The notes: generated by a model from the letters alone, not told the origin. DNA of 64,000 nucleotides from Simmondsia chinensis (GCA_018398585.1 JAGTTD010000012.1:23445036-23509035); one strand, 5' to 3'. Positions 12,749 to 25,678 are shown, counted from the first letter of the stretch. Program-made: numbers and translations.

Positions 12749-14959
12749 TAGTGCAGCCCGCATCTTGGCTGGACGGGTAGGGGTCTTGGCGGGTTGGACC
12801 AACAACCCCGCATATTGGTGAGATAGGGGATGGGCGAGTTGGGACATGTTCAGGCAAGGAGTTTAACTTCAAGGAGGAGAGTTTAATATAGATTAGTAGA
12901 CTTTAGTATTTATCTTTTTATTTATCTCTTTAATTTTAGTCTTTTATTTTAAATAGGAAAGTTCCTCTATTAAAGACGAGAATGGCTAGGGTTTTTTTTA
13001 GCATTCAATTTTCCATAGATTTATTCTTTATGTGCTTCTTTCTTATTCTCGGGTTGTGAGAATTAAGAATAGAATTATTTCCCTTTGTTTCTTAATTGTT
13101 TTAACAATAAGAATTTAGAGGAAGGCCATTGAACCTTCCGTTCCCAATTTTCTTTCTCCTACACTGCATCAATAGAGCTCAGAATGTTTCCAAGATGGCC
13201 CGTGGGCGACGAAGGTACGCTACTGCTGGGGATGTTTATGAACGAGACTAGCAACGCAAGATTGACAGGATATTCAAGGAGATGGAAGAAAGATTCCGGC
13301 AAATCGAGCTGTGTTTGGTACAATTGGGAGTGATGCCCAACCAAACAGCTATAGTTCAACCTCAACAACCAACTAACTTGGGAGGTGAGGATGAAGGTAA
13401 CCTATTGGTGGTCAGGCGAGTATGTTTCACGCCTTAGAAAAATGAGGGCGACGGCTGGCTCCGAAATAACATCTTCCAAACGACCTGCACGGTAGGCGGG
13501 AAGGTATGCCGCCTAGTTATCGACTCCAAGAGCTGTGAGAACATTGTTTTTGAGAAGGCAGTCCCGAAGCCGAGCTAAAAACGGAGGAGCATCCAAATCC
13601 TTACAAGTTGTCATAGCTCAAGAAAGGAAACCAAGTAACCGTATCTAAACGTTGTCTGGTTAATTTCTCAATTAGGACAAAGTACCAGGATGCGGTATGG
13701 TGTGATGTGGTTATCATGGATGCGTGCCACTTGTTACTTGGACGACCATGGCAACTTAATAGAGGCGTTATCCATGATCGGAGGCAGAACACATACAACT
13801 TTGTGTTTGAGGGCACAAAGATAGTTTTGTTGCCCAAGAAGGACGAAGCACCATGTTCGACGATAGTCGAAAACCTAGATTTCCGGACTAGAGCCATGCT
13901 CACCAAGGAAGTTAGCAAGAACAAGATGGGCAGCGAGGAGTGCTAGACGGAATAGTGGAAAATACCACCGCTGAGGGGTATTCAACACCGGTTAGATCTA
14001 GTGCAGAGAGCTACCTTACCGAGTAGGCTACATTACCAAATGAACCCTATGGAGCATGAAGAGCTTAGGCGCCAAGTTGAGGAGTTTCTCGCCAAGGGTT
14101 GTACTCGAGAGGACTTGATGCCTTGTGCGGTTCCAGCTCTCTTGACGCCAAAGAAACGTGGAACTTGGCGGATGTGCGTTGATACCAAAGCCATCAACCA
14201 TTTTGAGATTAGGTGACTTACTCGCCAACGTTTGGTCAGATATGGACATCTGCTTTGTGAACAATTTCTAGAAGAGTTTATGGAAGATGGCGAATCACAA
14301 ACGATGCCGAGCAACGGATCTTCAGATTGGCGATAGGGGCAACTTTGACTAGAGATCGATTTCCTGCTTGAAAGTACAGCTTAACAACCCAGAAGGCCGG
14401 ATCGCTACGAATTACCACGAAGATCAACAATAATGCATACCACTTGCAACTACCAAGTGGGATAAAGACTTCTAACGTCTTCAACGTCAAACACCTCGTT
14501 CCTTACTTTGGTGGGAATGACCCAGAGGATCCTTTGGCGAATTCAAGGGAAAATTCGAGACGGGCATGGGAGGATGATGCAGCCCGCATCTTGATGGAAC
14601 AGGTAGGCGTCGGGTCAAACCAACAACCCGCATATTGACAAGTTGGGACATGTCCGGGCAAGGAGTTAAATTTCAAGGAAGTTAATATAGATTAGTAAAT
14701 TTTATTATTTATCTTTAATTCTTTTATTTTATTCTAAACAGGAAAGTTCTTCTATTTAAAGAAGAGTACGGCTAGGTTTTTTTTTTAGCATTCCATTTTT
14801 CATAGATTTTACTCTTTATGTGTTTCTTTCTTATTCTCGGGTTGGGAGAATCAAGAATAGAATTATTTTCCTTTGTTTCTTAATTGTTTTAGTAATAAGA
14901 ATTTAAAAAAAAGCTGTTGGACCTTTCGTTCCCAATATTCTTGCTTCTGCACTACATCT
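12749..14959 (+). mobile_element. Gypsy derivative lacking most of pol
   Basis: LTRs at 12749-13171 and 14575-14959 with perfect 5-bp duplications GTTCA (12744-12748, 14960-14964). The interior keeps pieces of gag, protease (VCRLVIDSKSCENIVF near 13510 and MDACHLLLGRPW at 13716), the RT N terminus (RRQVEEFLAKG, RMCVDTKAINHFEIR at 14070-14215) and the integrase C terminus (TSNVFNVKHLVPYFG near 14468). The RT core, RNase H and integrase core are gone. The primer-binding site is partly deleted. Same family as 49635-53930. Confidence 0.9.
13171..14574 (+). pseudogene. Remnant gag-pol of gypsy derivative
   Basis: Fragments lie in several frames with stops: protease at 13490-13590, a post-protease domain at 13707-13946, an RT start at 14001-14216, and an integrase tail at 14444-14574 that runs into the 3' LTR. 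In the protease the usual DSG has become DSK, which removes the catalytic motif's glycine. No product is expected. Confidence 0.8.
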
Positions 14960-15184
14960 GTTCATTTGTATCCAAAACGCAATATTTCATCTGACATATG
15001 TTAACGGCCTCACATTAATGTATGAGGCTAAAAATGTTTGAAAATTTTAAAAATGACTTTAAAAAAATAGAAAAATCAGGTGCCTCTTAGAACCATACCT
15101 AAAGTTTATGTGAGATTAAAAAAAACCTCTAAAATGAATACAAATTAATGGAAATAAGAAAGAAGAATAAGCTAAATTGCATAC

Positions 15185-15413
15185 TTGAGTAATGTTTAGA
15201 AGGGGGCTCACTCTGAGGCGGCGATGGACCAGCGCGGCAGCAGAGAATCAACCGTTCGGAGCCGGAAAAAGGACGGCGGGGATGAGATAATCCGCAAAAT
15301 GATGAATAGGAAGGAAGCGCAGGGAAGGGAGTAGTCGGAGAGAGATAATCCGGCGACTGGTAGCGGTGGCGGTGGAGTATGTAGGAATTGAGGGAAGAGG
15401 AGAGACAAGTCAT
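15185..15413 (-). CDS. Candidate first exon, plastid-targeted protein
   Basis: A minus-strand open frame starts at 15413 about 40 bp downstream of a TATATATG box. The first 76 residues are rich in Ser, Pro, Arg and His and almost free of acidic residues until the end (MTCLSSSLNSYILHRHR...RPFSGSERLILCCRAGPSPP), as in a chloroplast transit peptide. A splice donor CAA|GTATGC follows at 15185/15184. I could not find later exons below 15.1 kb, where an old inverted-repeat element and a gypsy copy lie. It may be a gene whose other exons are short or lost, or a 5' gene fragment. Product unknown. Confidence 0.35.
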
Positions 15414-15452
15414 TTTTTATTTTGTAGTCTGAAATTGAGAATGGCACGGTGT

Positions 15453-15462
15453 ACATATATAG
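15453..15462 (-). promoter_or_regulatory. Putative TATA box
   Basis: The minus strand reads GGTCTATATATGTAC, spaced about 40 bp upstream of the candidate ATG at 15413. This supports the candidate exon but leaves a very short 5' leader. Confidence 0.4.
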
Positions 15463-15610
15463 ACCGGTTGTTTTAGTGGCCCGGTTGTATTTATTCAAGT
15501 TTGGGTTATTCGGATTTACATCGATTTCAGGTTAGTTTGGATTGTTTTCGACTTTTGACTCAAAACGAGTTGGACTAAGCGTAAAGATGACAATTGAATC
15601 GAAATCCGGT

Positions 15611-16985
15611 TGTTAAAATTTAGATTTAACAAGAACAAAATGAACTTAGAAAAATAGGATAAGACTTGAATAATTTATTCACAAGACTTGGATATATTAT
15701 TCATAAGAGGAGAACCTAATATATAACCCAAGCAGAGTAAACTAAAAGATTAGAAAAAAGAATCATATACTAGAAAAATAATTACATGTGCAAAGCAATA
15801 AAACTCATCCTAGTCTTCCTCTCCTCATCAATGGTCGGTTATGGGAGGAGGAAGAGCAACTGTTGAAGCCCCTCATCAACACCTAGTCAAAGCTACCACT
15901 AAATACTATAATTATTAGGTTGTTAGAAGAAATAAATATAAAATACAATGTAAATACAAGATTATTAGAACTCATATTTTAACACTCCCCCTCAAGTTGG
16001 AGCATATAAATTTACGATGTCCAACCTGCGAAGGAGAGAAGAAAATGAAGGACAGTCAAGAGCTTTTGTAAAAATATTGGCAATATGAACGAACAAATGA
16101 AGTGATACTCTCCTTAGCCATCAACTTTTCTTGAACAAAATGGCAATTAATTTCTATGTGTTTAGTCCTCTCATGAAATACTGGATTGTTGGGTATGTGG
16201 AGAGCTTATTAGCTAGATTACGTTTTGAACAATGAGTGTAGAAGCGCGCAGTGCCCCAAGTAAACCAACAAAACTCATCCCCAGGCGAAACAAAATATAG
16301 AGTGAGAATCAACCAGTTCCTTTGCGGTGGAAACCACTACAAAATCTTCATTAAAAAATGTGTTAGACATTGTTTAACACACACACCAAAAACAAACAAA
16401 TGATGACTAAAAATTTGAACCCCAAAACGCCAAGCTCACACAACAAACAATAGTTTAGGTGAAACAAAACCATCGAGTGAAGACTAAAATTTTGATCCAA
16501 AGTCTCAGTGAAACAAACCATTAAATGTAGGCTAAGCGAGTATATAAGATAATTGGAATTGGAAGCAAAACTGGCGATACACAACCAAGAAAGCAAAACT
16601 TGGACCAGAATTCATCATTTGGGTCATCCTAGGATGAAGATAGAACAGAGAAAGATTATCAACTACTCCCCCTGTCACAGGAATCATGATACAAACTTGA
16701 TCTATAGCAGCCTCAAACGATGAAAATAACACAAGATTCTAGACCGTAAAAGAAATTGGGTAATCAAACAAAGTTGAATGTCAAGAAACAAATTCAAGAC
16801 AAATTTTAATCAAACAAAATTCAATTTCAAGAACCAAATTATAGATTAAAAAAAAATTTTTTTTGGGGAACAAATTCAAGACAACTTTTGATCCAAAGGA
16901 TTCTTGGTTTTTAGGGTTTTCTAGTCTTTTGGTTTCCTTTATTGTATAATAAATTGGGCACCCAATTACAACACTAGCACTCTTC
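15611..16985 (-). mobile_element. Ty1-copia 3' end, minus orientation
   Basis: An LTR at 15611-15984 (TGTTAAAA...TTTTAACA) is preceded, reading the minus strand, by a polypurine tract GAGGGGGAG and the last part of copia RNase H. Much of 15985-16720 is the reverse complement of 20690-21486 of the plus-strand copia element, at roughly 85-90 percent identity by eye in the best blocks. The LTRs of the two are much more diverged. It therefore looks like a separate, older copy rather than half of one palindrome. Confidence 0.8.
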
Positions 16986-17039
16986 ATGGCTTTCAAATTC
17001 GGTTTCTAAAGAAATCAACGTTAGAATAGCTTATTTTGA

Positions 17040-20000
17040 AACTTCAGGTGGCATTTGGTTATTTGAATAAACGTTTCTCTCAAAGAAATGTTCCTCATGT
17101 TTATGAAATTAAGTGTAAAGTTTCACACTTAAAACAAGAGAATATTCCCATGTTCTTCTATTTCACCAAATTAAGATCATTATGGGATGAGCTCTACACA
17201 TAGTTGTCATTCCACCTTGTACTTGTGGCTAGGGTCAAGCCTTTGCCAAAATTGAAGACATGAAGCGGCTCCTTGAGACCCATCATTCTCTACAATACGT
17301 TCTCAGTTAATGAACACCAAACCCCTTCCCTCGGTTGCTAGTGCTTATTCCACTCTTTGTCAAGAAGAGAAGCAATAAAGGGTTGCTTCTAGTAGTGTTG
17401 TTGTCCCTAAAGGGGTGGCCCTCGTTGCTAAAGAGAATAATGTGGTGGTAGGAGGAAGTTCGTCCTTTCCAAATGGGCAACCTCCTAGACATAATAATCG
17501 GTCGTATTGTTTTCATTGTAAAAGACAGGGTTATACAACATAGCGTTGCTACGAACTTGTTGGATATCCCACGCAGGTGGAAAGAACGGGCTCCGGAGGA
17601 GCACAACGAGCAGTAGGGGCTGTTGCTCAGTCGCATCCCCACTCGCAGTAGCACACGCCCCAGCATGTGCCACTGCTGCTACCCGCACCTGACAGTCCAA
17701 TGGGTGCAGGTCCTGTTTTAGGTGATAACTAGGGCTTTTGGGGTCTTTGTATCAACAATTGTTAGCTCTCCTCAGTCTTAAGAGTAATTCTCCCTGTGTT
17801 AACTTAACATGTTAGGCATTTTTTAGAAATAATATTTCGATTATTCACACTGGTGCTTCGGATCATATGGTATCTTCTAATTTTGTTATGGATGACGTTT
17901 ATGTCAACAATGTGATTCAACCTGTTAAACTTCCAAATGGCTTCGATCTACCTGTATCTTGTATTGGTCATGTCGTTATATCCAGTGATATTACGCTTGA
18001 GAATGTTTTATAGATGCCCAGGTTTCATTACAATTTACTTTCCGTAAGTAAGTTGACTAGAGATAGAAATTGTGCTTTAACTTTTTCCCCCAAATTTTGT
18101 GTAATACAGGACCTTCCATCGAGGAGGCTAATTGGAGTCAGTAAAGAGTGGGACGGTCTATACTTCTTGGTGTCACACTTGGTTCCAAGGGCTGCGCATG
18201 CTTGAGATTCTACTAAGAAGGCTGTTTTGTGGCATTGTAGGTTGGGCCACATTCCATTCACCAAGTTATCTTGTTCTTCGCATTTAGATTTTGGGGTTGA
18301 AGTTGATGTTGTTTGTGACTCATGTTACCGAGCCAAACAGACTCGTTTACCATTTTCTTTATCTGTTAGCAAGATTGTTGGTTGTTTTGATTTAATACAC
18401 TGTGATGTTTGGAGACCATATCGGACTTTGTCTATGACAAGAGCTCGTTCTTTCTTACGATTATTGATGATTTTAGTAGATGGACTTGGGTATATTTGAT
18501 GTGAGACAAGTCTCAGTCTTGCAAGATTCTTATTGATTTTTGTCAGCTAGTAAAGCCTTGGTATGGCTTGTAGGTTAAGCAAGGTAGAAGTGATATTGGT
18601 AGAGAGTTTCTTTTTGGACCATAGTTTTATGTAGAAAAGGGGTCTAGATTTAGAATTCCTACAATGATACACCACAACAGAATGGTTTTGTAGATAGAAA
18701 ACATCGTCACTTATTGGAGGTGGCTCTCGCTTTTCGATTTGAATCAAGTCTACCTAAGCAGCTTTAGGGTGAATGTATTTTGATAGCCGCATACTTGATC
18801 AATCTCATGCCAACTCCTCGGTTGCAAAATCGTTGCCCATATGAGGTATTGTTGGAAAAAGCTCCTTCCTATGGTCATTTACATATTTACAATTTTTATG
18901 TTATGTTCATTCGAAAGACCATGAAAAAGATAAGTTTGGGGCTTGTGCCAATCGTAGTATTTTTATTGGTTATCCTCATGGAAAGAAGAGTTATAAGGTG
19001 TACGATTTAAATAATAAGAAAATTGTAGTTTCTTATGATGTTGTTTTATGTGAAAATAGATCTCCATTTCTTGAAAAACAGGGACAAAATGTTTCTCAAA
19101 GTGAACTAGTGGTTTTAACAAGATATGTTGATGACATTGTACTGGAGGAAGAACCTCCTGCCAAATCCGAGACACCACCGGAGGACAGTGATGCCACCAC
19201 TGACTGACACTAGCCCCCTGGTGTTAGTCAGACAACAATCAACTGAGAGGGGAGGCACCAGGTTGAGGAGGCTGTGGGTAGACCCACGCATATTCATTTG
19301 ATGCCCGTTAAATATCTGGATTATGTTTATGATGTTATGGCTGCTATAGCCCATCCTCATCCTATCACTCCTTCAACCAACTCAAGTATAAATTATCATT
19401 TGTCAAATTTTGTTTCAAATGCATGATTCTCTAACTCTCATTCGACCTTCCTTGAGGCCATCACTTCTTGTGATGAGCCAAAGTACTTTGCATAGACAGT
19501 TTAGTCTCCACATTGGAAAGAAGTTATGGAAAAGGAGATTTTAGCACTGGAGCAAAATAAGACTTGGACTTTAGAAGAGCTTCCACCCGAAGAGCGTGCC
19601 ATTGATTCGAAATGGGTAACAAAGTAAAGTACAAGCCATATGGGTCAATAGAGCGCTACAAGGCTAGTCTCTTTGCGTAAGGCTATACCCAAGTTGAAGG
19701 TATAGATTATCATGACACGTTTGCTCCTGTTGCGAAACTAGTTATTGTTCGTAGTGTTCTTGCAATTGCCGCAACTAAAAATTGGGTGATACCTCAGTTG
19801 GATGTAAATAATGCTTTTTTCCATGGTGATCTTGATGAGAAAATTTATATGAAACTACCTCAAGGTTTTGATAGGAAACATATTGGTAAAATGTGTTGTT
19901 TGCATAAATCACTTTACGTGCTTAAACAAGTCTCTCGTTATTGGAATCAGAAATTTACGTCTTTTCTGATTAGTATTGGTTTTAAATAGTCTAAGTAAGA

Positions 20001-20520
20001 TTATTCGTCATTTACGTTTTCAAGTGACGCAGCTTATATGGCAATTTTGGTGTATGTGGATGATGTTATTATAACTAGAAACAAGTTGGAGCAAACAGAG
20101 AGCGTTAAATCAATGCTTGACAAACAATTCAGAATAAAGAATTTAGGACCCATCAAAGTTGCTCTTTCTTCTAAAGGGTTAGTTTTGAGTCAACGAAAAT
20201 ATACTTTTGATATTTTGAGTGAAACTAGGTTGCTAGGAGCCAAACCTTTGTCTACTCCTATAGTTCAAAATCATCGTTTGGTCGATCAAGAGGGTCAACA
20301 TGTGGAAGACCCTGAACAGTATCGTTAGTTAATAGGAAGATTATTACACCTTGCTATTACTCGACTCGATATATGTTAAATTGTTCATGTTCTTAGTTAG
20401 TTTATGCATGATCCAGGAATTCTGCATTTAGATGCAGCTTATCAGGTCCTTCGTTACACAAAAGGCCCCAAGTCAAGGAATATTTTTACATCATAATTGT
20501 GATTTTAATCTTCATGCGTA
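17040..20520 (+). pseudogene. Copia gag-pol polyprotein, decayed
   Basis: Recognisable parts: gag (LNKRFSQRNVPHVYEIK, YFTKLRSLWDEL) at 17060-17210; zinc knuckle CFHCKRQGYTT*RC at 17512; protease HTGASDHMVSS (D replaced by H in the DTGAS motif) at 17845; GAG-pre-integrase WHCRLGHI and CDSCYRAKQTRLPF at 18230-18350; [15 protein letters not shown] at 19796 and the catalytic block LVYVDDVIIT at 20047; and the LLGAKPLSTPI region near 20235. Frame breaks occur throughout. The loss of the protease aspartate alone would block processing. Confidence 0.9.
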
Positions 20521-20649
20521 TTGTGATGTTGACTGGGCATTGTCTTTCTCTTGGCTTTTCTAATTGTTTTGTTCAATAATGAGGCACTTGGGTATTATCT
20601 TTTTGGTTTTCATCTGCCCAAACCATGAATTACTTAGCTTGGGCCCAAC

Positions 20650-21300
20650 AGTAGGCTTCAATTGAAGCTTAATTAGTCTTATCATCCATTTTTTGGTGTT
20701 GGTCTTGTTTTGTAGATCATGCCTAACGGTGCTTCTAATCAAGTTTTTGTCATAGTTCCCGCGACAGGGGTAGTAGTTGATATCTTTCTCTATTTCGTCG
20801 TCAGCCCTGGATGACCTAAAGGATGAATTGCGGTTCAAGTTTTGGTTTCTCGGTTGTGTTCTGCAAGTTTCGTTGCTACCCATTTAAAGTCCAATTCTAA
20901 TTATCTTATATAATTGCTTAGTCTACATTTAGTGGTTTGTTTCACTGGGACTTTGAATCAAAATTTTAGTCTTCACTTGGTGGTTTTGTTTCATTAAATT
21001 ATTGTTCGTTGTATGAGCCTGGCATTTTGGGGTTTATGTTTTCAGTCCTCATTTGTTTGTTTTTTGTTGTGTGTGTTGAACAATGTCTAACACTATTTTT
21101 AATTAAGATTTCAGTGGTTTCCACAGTAGGGGAAGTGGTTGATTCTCACTCTTCGTTCTGTTTGCACCCTTAGGTTCACCCGGGGATGAGTTTTGTCGGT
21201 TTACTTGGGGTGCAACGCGCTTCTATGCACATTGTTCAAACATGTCATCTAGCTGATAATCTCTCCACAGCACTTCTAATCTGGTGTTTCATGAACGAAA
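20650..21300 (+). other. Non-coding segment inside copia RNase H region
   Basis: RNase H-like coding stops near 20650 and the characteristic C terminus (a VFHER..HIE..CHF block) resumes near 21285. The roughly 650 bp between them is T-rich, shows no domain, and is also present in the inverted copy at about 15985-16720. It is therefore a feature of this copia family rather than a private insertion. Confidence 0.5.
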
Positions 21301-21486
21301 CAGACACATTGAAGTTGATTGCCATTTTGGTCTGATTGCCTAATGGGACAAGTTATAGCTACATCCTTTGTTCGTTCTTCATGGCAATTAGTTGATATTT
21401 TCATGAAGGCTCTCAGCCATCTGTCTTTTCATTGCTCCTTAGCAAGTTGGGCGTCGTTAATATGCACGCTCCAACTTGAGGGGGAG

Positions 21487-21847
21487 TGTTAAAATTAGTA
21501 TTTTCTTGTGTTTATACCGGTAGTATATTTTATATATAGTATTTAGTTATGTATTTTTTTTTAATAGGAGGAAATAGCCTAGATATATCTCCTTCCCCTT
21601 CCTTATCCATGTGTAACCAACCAAAGGCCATTACTAACACCATGAATGGTGTTTTATTGCTTTAATTCTTATAATTTATTAGCCCCGGATGCTTAGTCTT
21701 CCTTTCTTACAAGAATTAGGGTTAGTAATGTGTATAAATAGGTTGTTTTGGTTCAATGTAAATTTATCCAAGTTTTGTGAATAATTATTCAAGTCTCATT
21801 ATATTTTTCTTAGTTTATTTTATTCTTGTTAAGTCTAAATTTTAACA
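21487..21847 (+). repeat. 3' LTR of copia element
   Basis: 361 bp, TGTTAAAATT...TTTTAACA, following CAACTTGAGGGGGAG. Confidence 0.85.
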
Positions 21848-22510
21848 TTGTTGGATGTCCATCCAATACAATCTACTTATAGTGGATTTGGATGCCAAAA
21901 ATGAGTTTTAAATGAATTTGGATTAGGATATTGATAAATGAATTTTGGGTTGGCTTGGATTTGGATGACATCATACCTAACTTAAACCGACCCAAATCTA
22001 ACCCAAAATTATGTTTAGTGTAGGAAAATTTTAAAATTACTAAATTTTTAGTTTTTAACTTGACTAACCTATTCCAATTCTTTTGATGTTCCAACATTTT
22101 AGAATTTGTTCTAGTAATACAATATTCTTTGTCAAAACCACGATGTAATAGACATATGTGTAAAGATTACTGGCGAAAAGATTTTTGAACGGTTGCCTGA
22201 TATTGCATTATTACTCTTATTATGCATACTAAAGGAAAAAATATGTAGCGATTTGTCCTAATAGTTGTTTTTGAGTTACTATTGCCACAATATTATTATT
22301 TTATATATCAATATTAGATTCTAATATAATAATTTGTTATAGCATTTAAATTGGCTATGAGTTTGGATCGGATATCTGTTTCACTCGGTAAATTTGGATT
22401 TGGATTGAATTTTCATGGAATAAATGGGATTTTTCAGATTTGGGTTGGGTCGTTTTTTTCTTGGATTGAATTTGGAGGAAGGCAAATCCGACCCATTGTT
22501 ATCTCTAAGT
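21848..22510. mobile_element. Possible hAT-like relic
   Basis: Repeated GGATTTGGAT and GGGTTGG motifs at both sides and a CCCATTGTTATCTCTA end (22492-22507) resemble the TIR of the MITE at 11805-12315. The opposite terminus is not clear. Confidence 0.35.
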
Positions 22511-23735
22511 GAGTGAAGTTATTCTAGGTGGGTTGTTTAGGGACATAGCTTGGTGGCGAATTCACTTGGCGAAAAAGAAGCCACAGGGGTCGATCTCCAC
22601 CAAGGATATGTTGCTCCCTAGTTATGGAGATCCCATCCCTCCCATAATCTTTACATATTTAGGCTTGGCACGTGTTGAAGCAAGGGTGAGGTGGAAAACG
22701 GTGAAAACGAGTGAAAATGGATAAATTTGAAGACTACATTGAGGAATCCGACCATGTGTGAGAAAAAACTAACTGAGCCAAAAATCGGCCAAGAAAAGTC
22801 TCCCTTGGGTGAGCGGATCAATCGACCATGCATTTTGGCAGTCGGTCAAGCTTAAAACGGCAAAAGGTCAAAAGAAAATCATTCATGAGCCAATAATATT
22901 CAATCCCACTTACCATACAAACTAGATCATGTAAATCTCTTCGAGAGCTTCATTTTTATATAAAATTTGACCCGTAACTCCTTAGGGATCAAAAGTTACG
23001 GGCGTTTTAGTTAATTGCTCAAGTTGCCAACTTTGGCACTATTGATCAGCCATTGCTCTCCATTCACTTCTCCTCCTTCCACTAGCCGCCAATAGAGATT
23101 CAATTTTCACGAAGGCTGAAGCGCAAGCGGTCGAAGCAAGGGGAATTGAAGTAAGAGTCAAGTCGACATTGATCAAGGGAGTTCATCAACCTATGAGTTT
23201 TCTTTCCTTTTTTTTCCTTCTGAATTAGTGATTTGTAAAACTCCTATGGAGAAGTGAACTTATAGTTTAGGGGTGAAGGACGAGTAGCCATCATTAATCA
23301 CAGATTTATTTTTTATTTTTGATAATGACTTTTGTTATTCTACTTCTACACCCATGTGGGGAGTTTTATATTTGAGATTGGTTTTCTTATTATGTGGTTG
23401 TAGCTATGCTTGGATTTTTAATTTTATTAGTGTGTTGTCTAGTGCTTATAGCCTAGACTGTAGTATAATAGGTTCTTCACGAATGGTTAGGGTTGAGATT
23501 GTACCCAATCTTGAGCACAATCTTTTGTACAAGTTAATACCAAGTTAGGAGTGAAAAGAAATTTGTTAGTGCTATTGAGATAATCCATGCTACATCTACG
23601 ATGATAACATGGGTTATTCCCTTGGACTTCTTCATTATCCTAAGCCTTAACTTAAGTTTTAATCCAAATTTAACATGAAATTAGGTATGACAAAAGAATT
23701 TAGTAGTACTATTCAGATAAGCCATGCTACACCTA
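22511..23735. other. Unassigned repeat-like sequence
   Basis: No coding domain found. A block around 23580-23650 (ATAATCCATGCTAC...GGGTTATTCCCTT) recurs at 26461-26520, across the LINE insertion, so the host DNA held an imperfect tandem repeat of about 140 bp. Positions 23715-23735 are the left 21-bp target-site duplication of the LINE. Confidence 0.45.
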
Positions 23736-24784
23736 CAACAACAACAACCACCCAGTGCCTCAAAGGGCTCCTGCATCAGCAGGGTCCGGGGGGGTAGATG
23801 TACGCAGCCTTCCCCCTTTCGGGCTGCCCTGAAGGGAGGTTGTTTCCGAGGACCCCCAACCTGATACACTCGTTGGCAGCAATGATGCCTTTCAGCCTGG
23901 CATCAAGAGAGTAAATAAGCATACAAGCAGTCAAAATTAAGCAAATAAAGGCAAAGAAATAGGTAGTAAACAGATAGTCAATCGAAGAACAGATCCTACA
24001 AAAGTGCGCCGAATCTGGACTACCCTAAGGCCTAGGACACTAGTGATAGCACAAAAGGCTGGGCTACTCTACTCTAAGCCGCTACATCTGCTACTCCTAT
24101 GCTAGCCTTCCATTGGGCTCTATCTAAGGCCATCTCCTCCCAAAGGTTTAGGTGGGTCAGGTCTTTTCTGGTCATCTCCAACCATCTCTTCTTTGGCCTA
24201 CCTCTCCCTCTCCTGCCTAGCGTCGTCCAATGCTGCTCACATCTCCTGACTGGAGCGATGCTCGGTCTCCTTCTAACATGTCCAAACCACCTCAAGCGTT
24301 GCTCCCTTAATTTATCCTCAATGGGGGCCATGCCAAATTCACCTCTTATGACGTCATTCCTAATCCTATCCTTCCTTGTGTGTCCGCATATCCACCGCAG
24401 CATCCTCATCTCCCTCACCTTCATCTTCTGTGTATGATGTTATTTCATCGCCCTACACTCCGCCCCATAGGACATGGCCGGTCTCACTACCATCTTATAG
24501 TATCTTCCCTTTAGCTTTGAGGAAACTTTCTATAGACAGTACCACTGAGGCCATTCTCCATTTATGCCATCCTACTTTAATCCGGTTGTTGACATCCTCA
24601 TCAACTTCGCCGTTGTGCTGTATCATGGATCCCAAGTATCTAAAACTCTCCTTTCTCGATATAGGGTCCGATCCAATCTTGACGTCTTCTCTGCTAGGTG
24701 TGGTGGAGGGATCGAACTTAAGCTCCATGTACTCGGTCTTGTATCTATTGAGTCGATTCGATCCCAATGTCCTTCTCCACAATT

Positions 24785-25678
24785 CTAGTTCTCATTGACC
24801 TCTTCCCGCGATTTCCCCACTAACACTATGTCATCTACGAAAAGCATACACCAAGGTACACCTCCTTGGATGTTCCTAGTGAGCTTATCCATTACCAGAA
24901 TTAACAGATAGGGGATCAAGGTAGATCCTTGGTGCACCCCGAATTTTATCGGGAACGTGTTTGTCTCCCCTTCCACTTTGCATACCCTACTTTGTGCATC
25001 CTCATACATGTCTCTAATGGCCCAGATATATGGCATGGGGATGCCTTTCCTATCCAAAACCCTCCATAAGACTTCCCTTGGCACTCTATCATATGCCTTC
25101 TCCAGATCAATGAAAACCATGTGTAGGTCATTTTGTCTCTCCCTGTAGTGCTCTATTGTCTGCCTTAAGATGTGGATGGCTTCTATCGTTGATCTTCCAG
25201 GCATAAATCCGAATTGGTTCTCAAATACCTCTGTTTGTAGTCGTAACCTCCTTTCTATGACCCGCTCCAACAACTTCAGCGTGTGGCACATTAGTTTGAT
25301 GCCCCGATAGTTGGCGCGGCTCTGGATGTCGCCTTTGTTCTTATAGATTGGGATCAATGTGCACTTCCTCCATTCGTCGGGCATCTTCTCCCCCATGAGG
25401 ATTTGGTTAAATAATTTAGTCAACCAACTAATGCCCTTCAGTCCTAGGCATTTCCATGCCTCTATGGGTATACCATCTGGGCCAACTGCTTTGCCCCTAC
25501 CCATATGTTTTATGGCTTCCGTGACTTCCTCGAGGCTAATTTTCCTGTAATTACAGTGGCTCTGGTGGTCCTCAGATGTTTGAAGACCACCAAGGGATAT
25601 CTCAGTATCCCCCTGTTCATTGGACAGATCGTGGAAGTAGGCTCTCCACCTAGCTTTAATTCGTTTATCCATGAGCAC
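24785..25678 (-). pseudogene. RTE reverse transcriptase domain
   Basis: 297 open codons. The linker YRKISLEEVTEAIKHM and GRGKAVGPDGIPIEAWK (finger blocks) precede the palm blocks HMVFIDLEKAYDRVPRE and FGVHQGSTLIPYLL, then the catalytic CMLFVDDIVLVG, where the common FADD is FVDD. Downstream, the thumb and C-terminal region continues in another frame at 24495-24782, then back in the first frame at 24074-24424 (RRGRGRPKKRW). At least two frameshifts break the protein. It would reverse-transcribe its RNA at the nicked target (target-primed reverse transcription). Confidence 0.92.

Larger units (their letters stand above)
12500..15128. mobile_element. Inverted-repeat element split by gypsy insertion
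   Basis: A stretch near 12510-12660 (ACCTAAAGTTTCAGG, TTCTATTTTTCAATGTCA, GACATCTGCTAGATGAAG) recurs as an imperfect reverse complement at about 14990-15125. Together with 12660-12748 and 14960-14990 this looks like an old MITE whose centre received the gypsy element at 12749-14959. The match is weak and the exact ends are unclear. Confidence 0.5.
17040..21847 (+). mobile_element. Ty1-copia element, 5' truncated
   Basis: Carries gag to 3' LTR in order but no 5' LTR; its 5' side abuts the inverted fragment at 15611-16985. The polypurine tract GAGGGGGAG precedes the 3' LTR at 21487. Order gag, protease, integrase, RT, RNase H is diagnostic of Ty1-copia. Many stops show it is dead. Confidence 0.9.

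Noticed and set aside
15611..21847. One palindromic copia insertion formed in a single event
   Set aside because: The two LTRs are far more diverged than expected, and no TSD encloses both; two separate copies are more likely.
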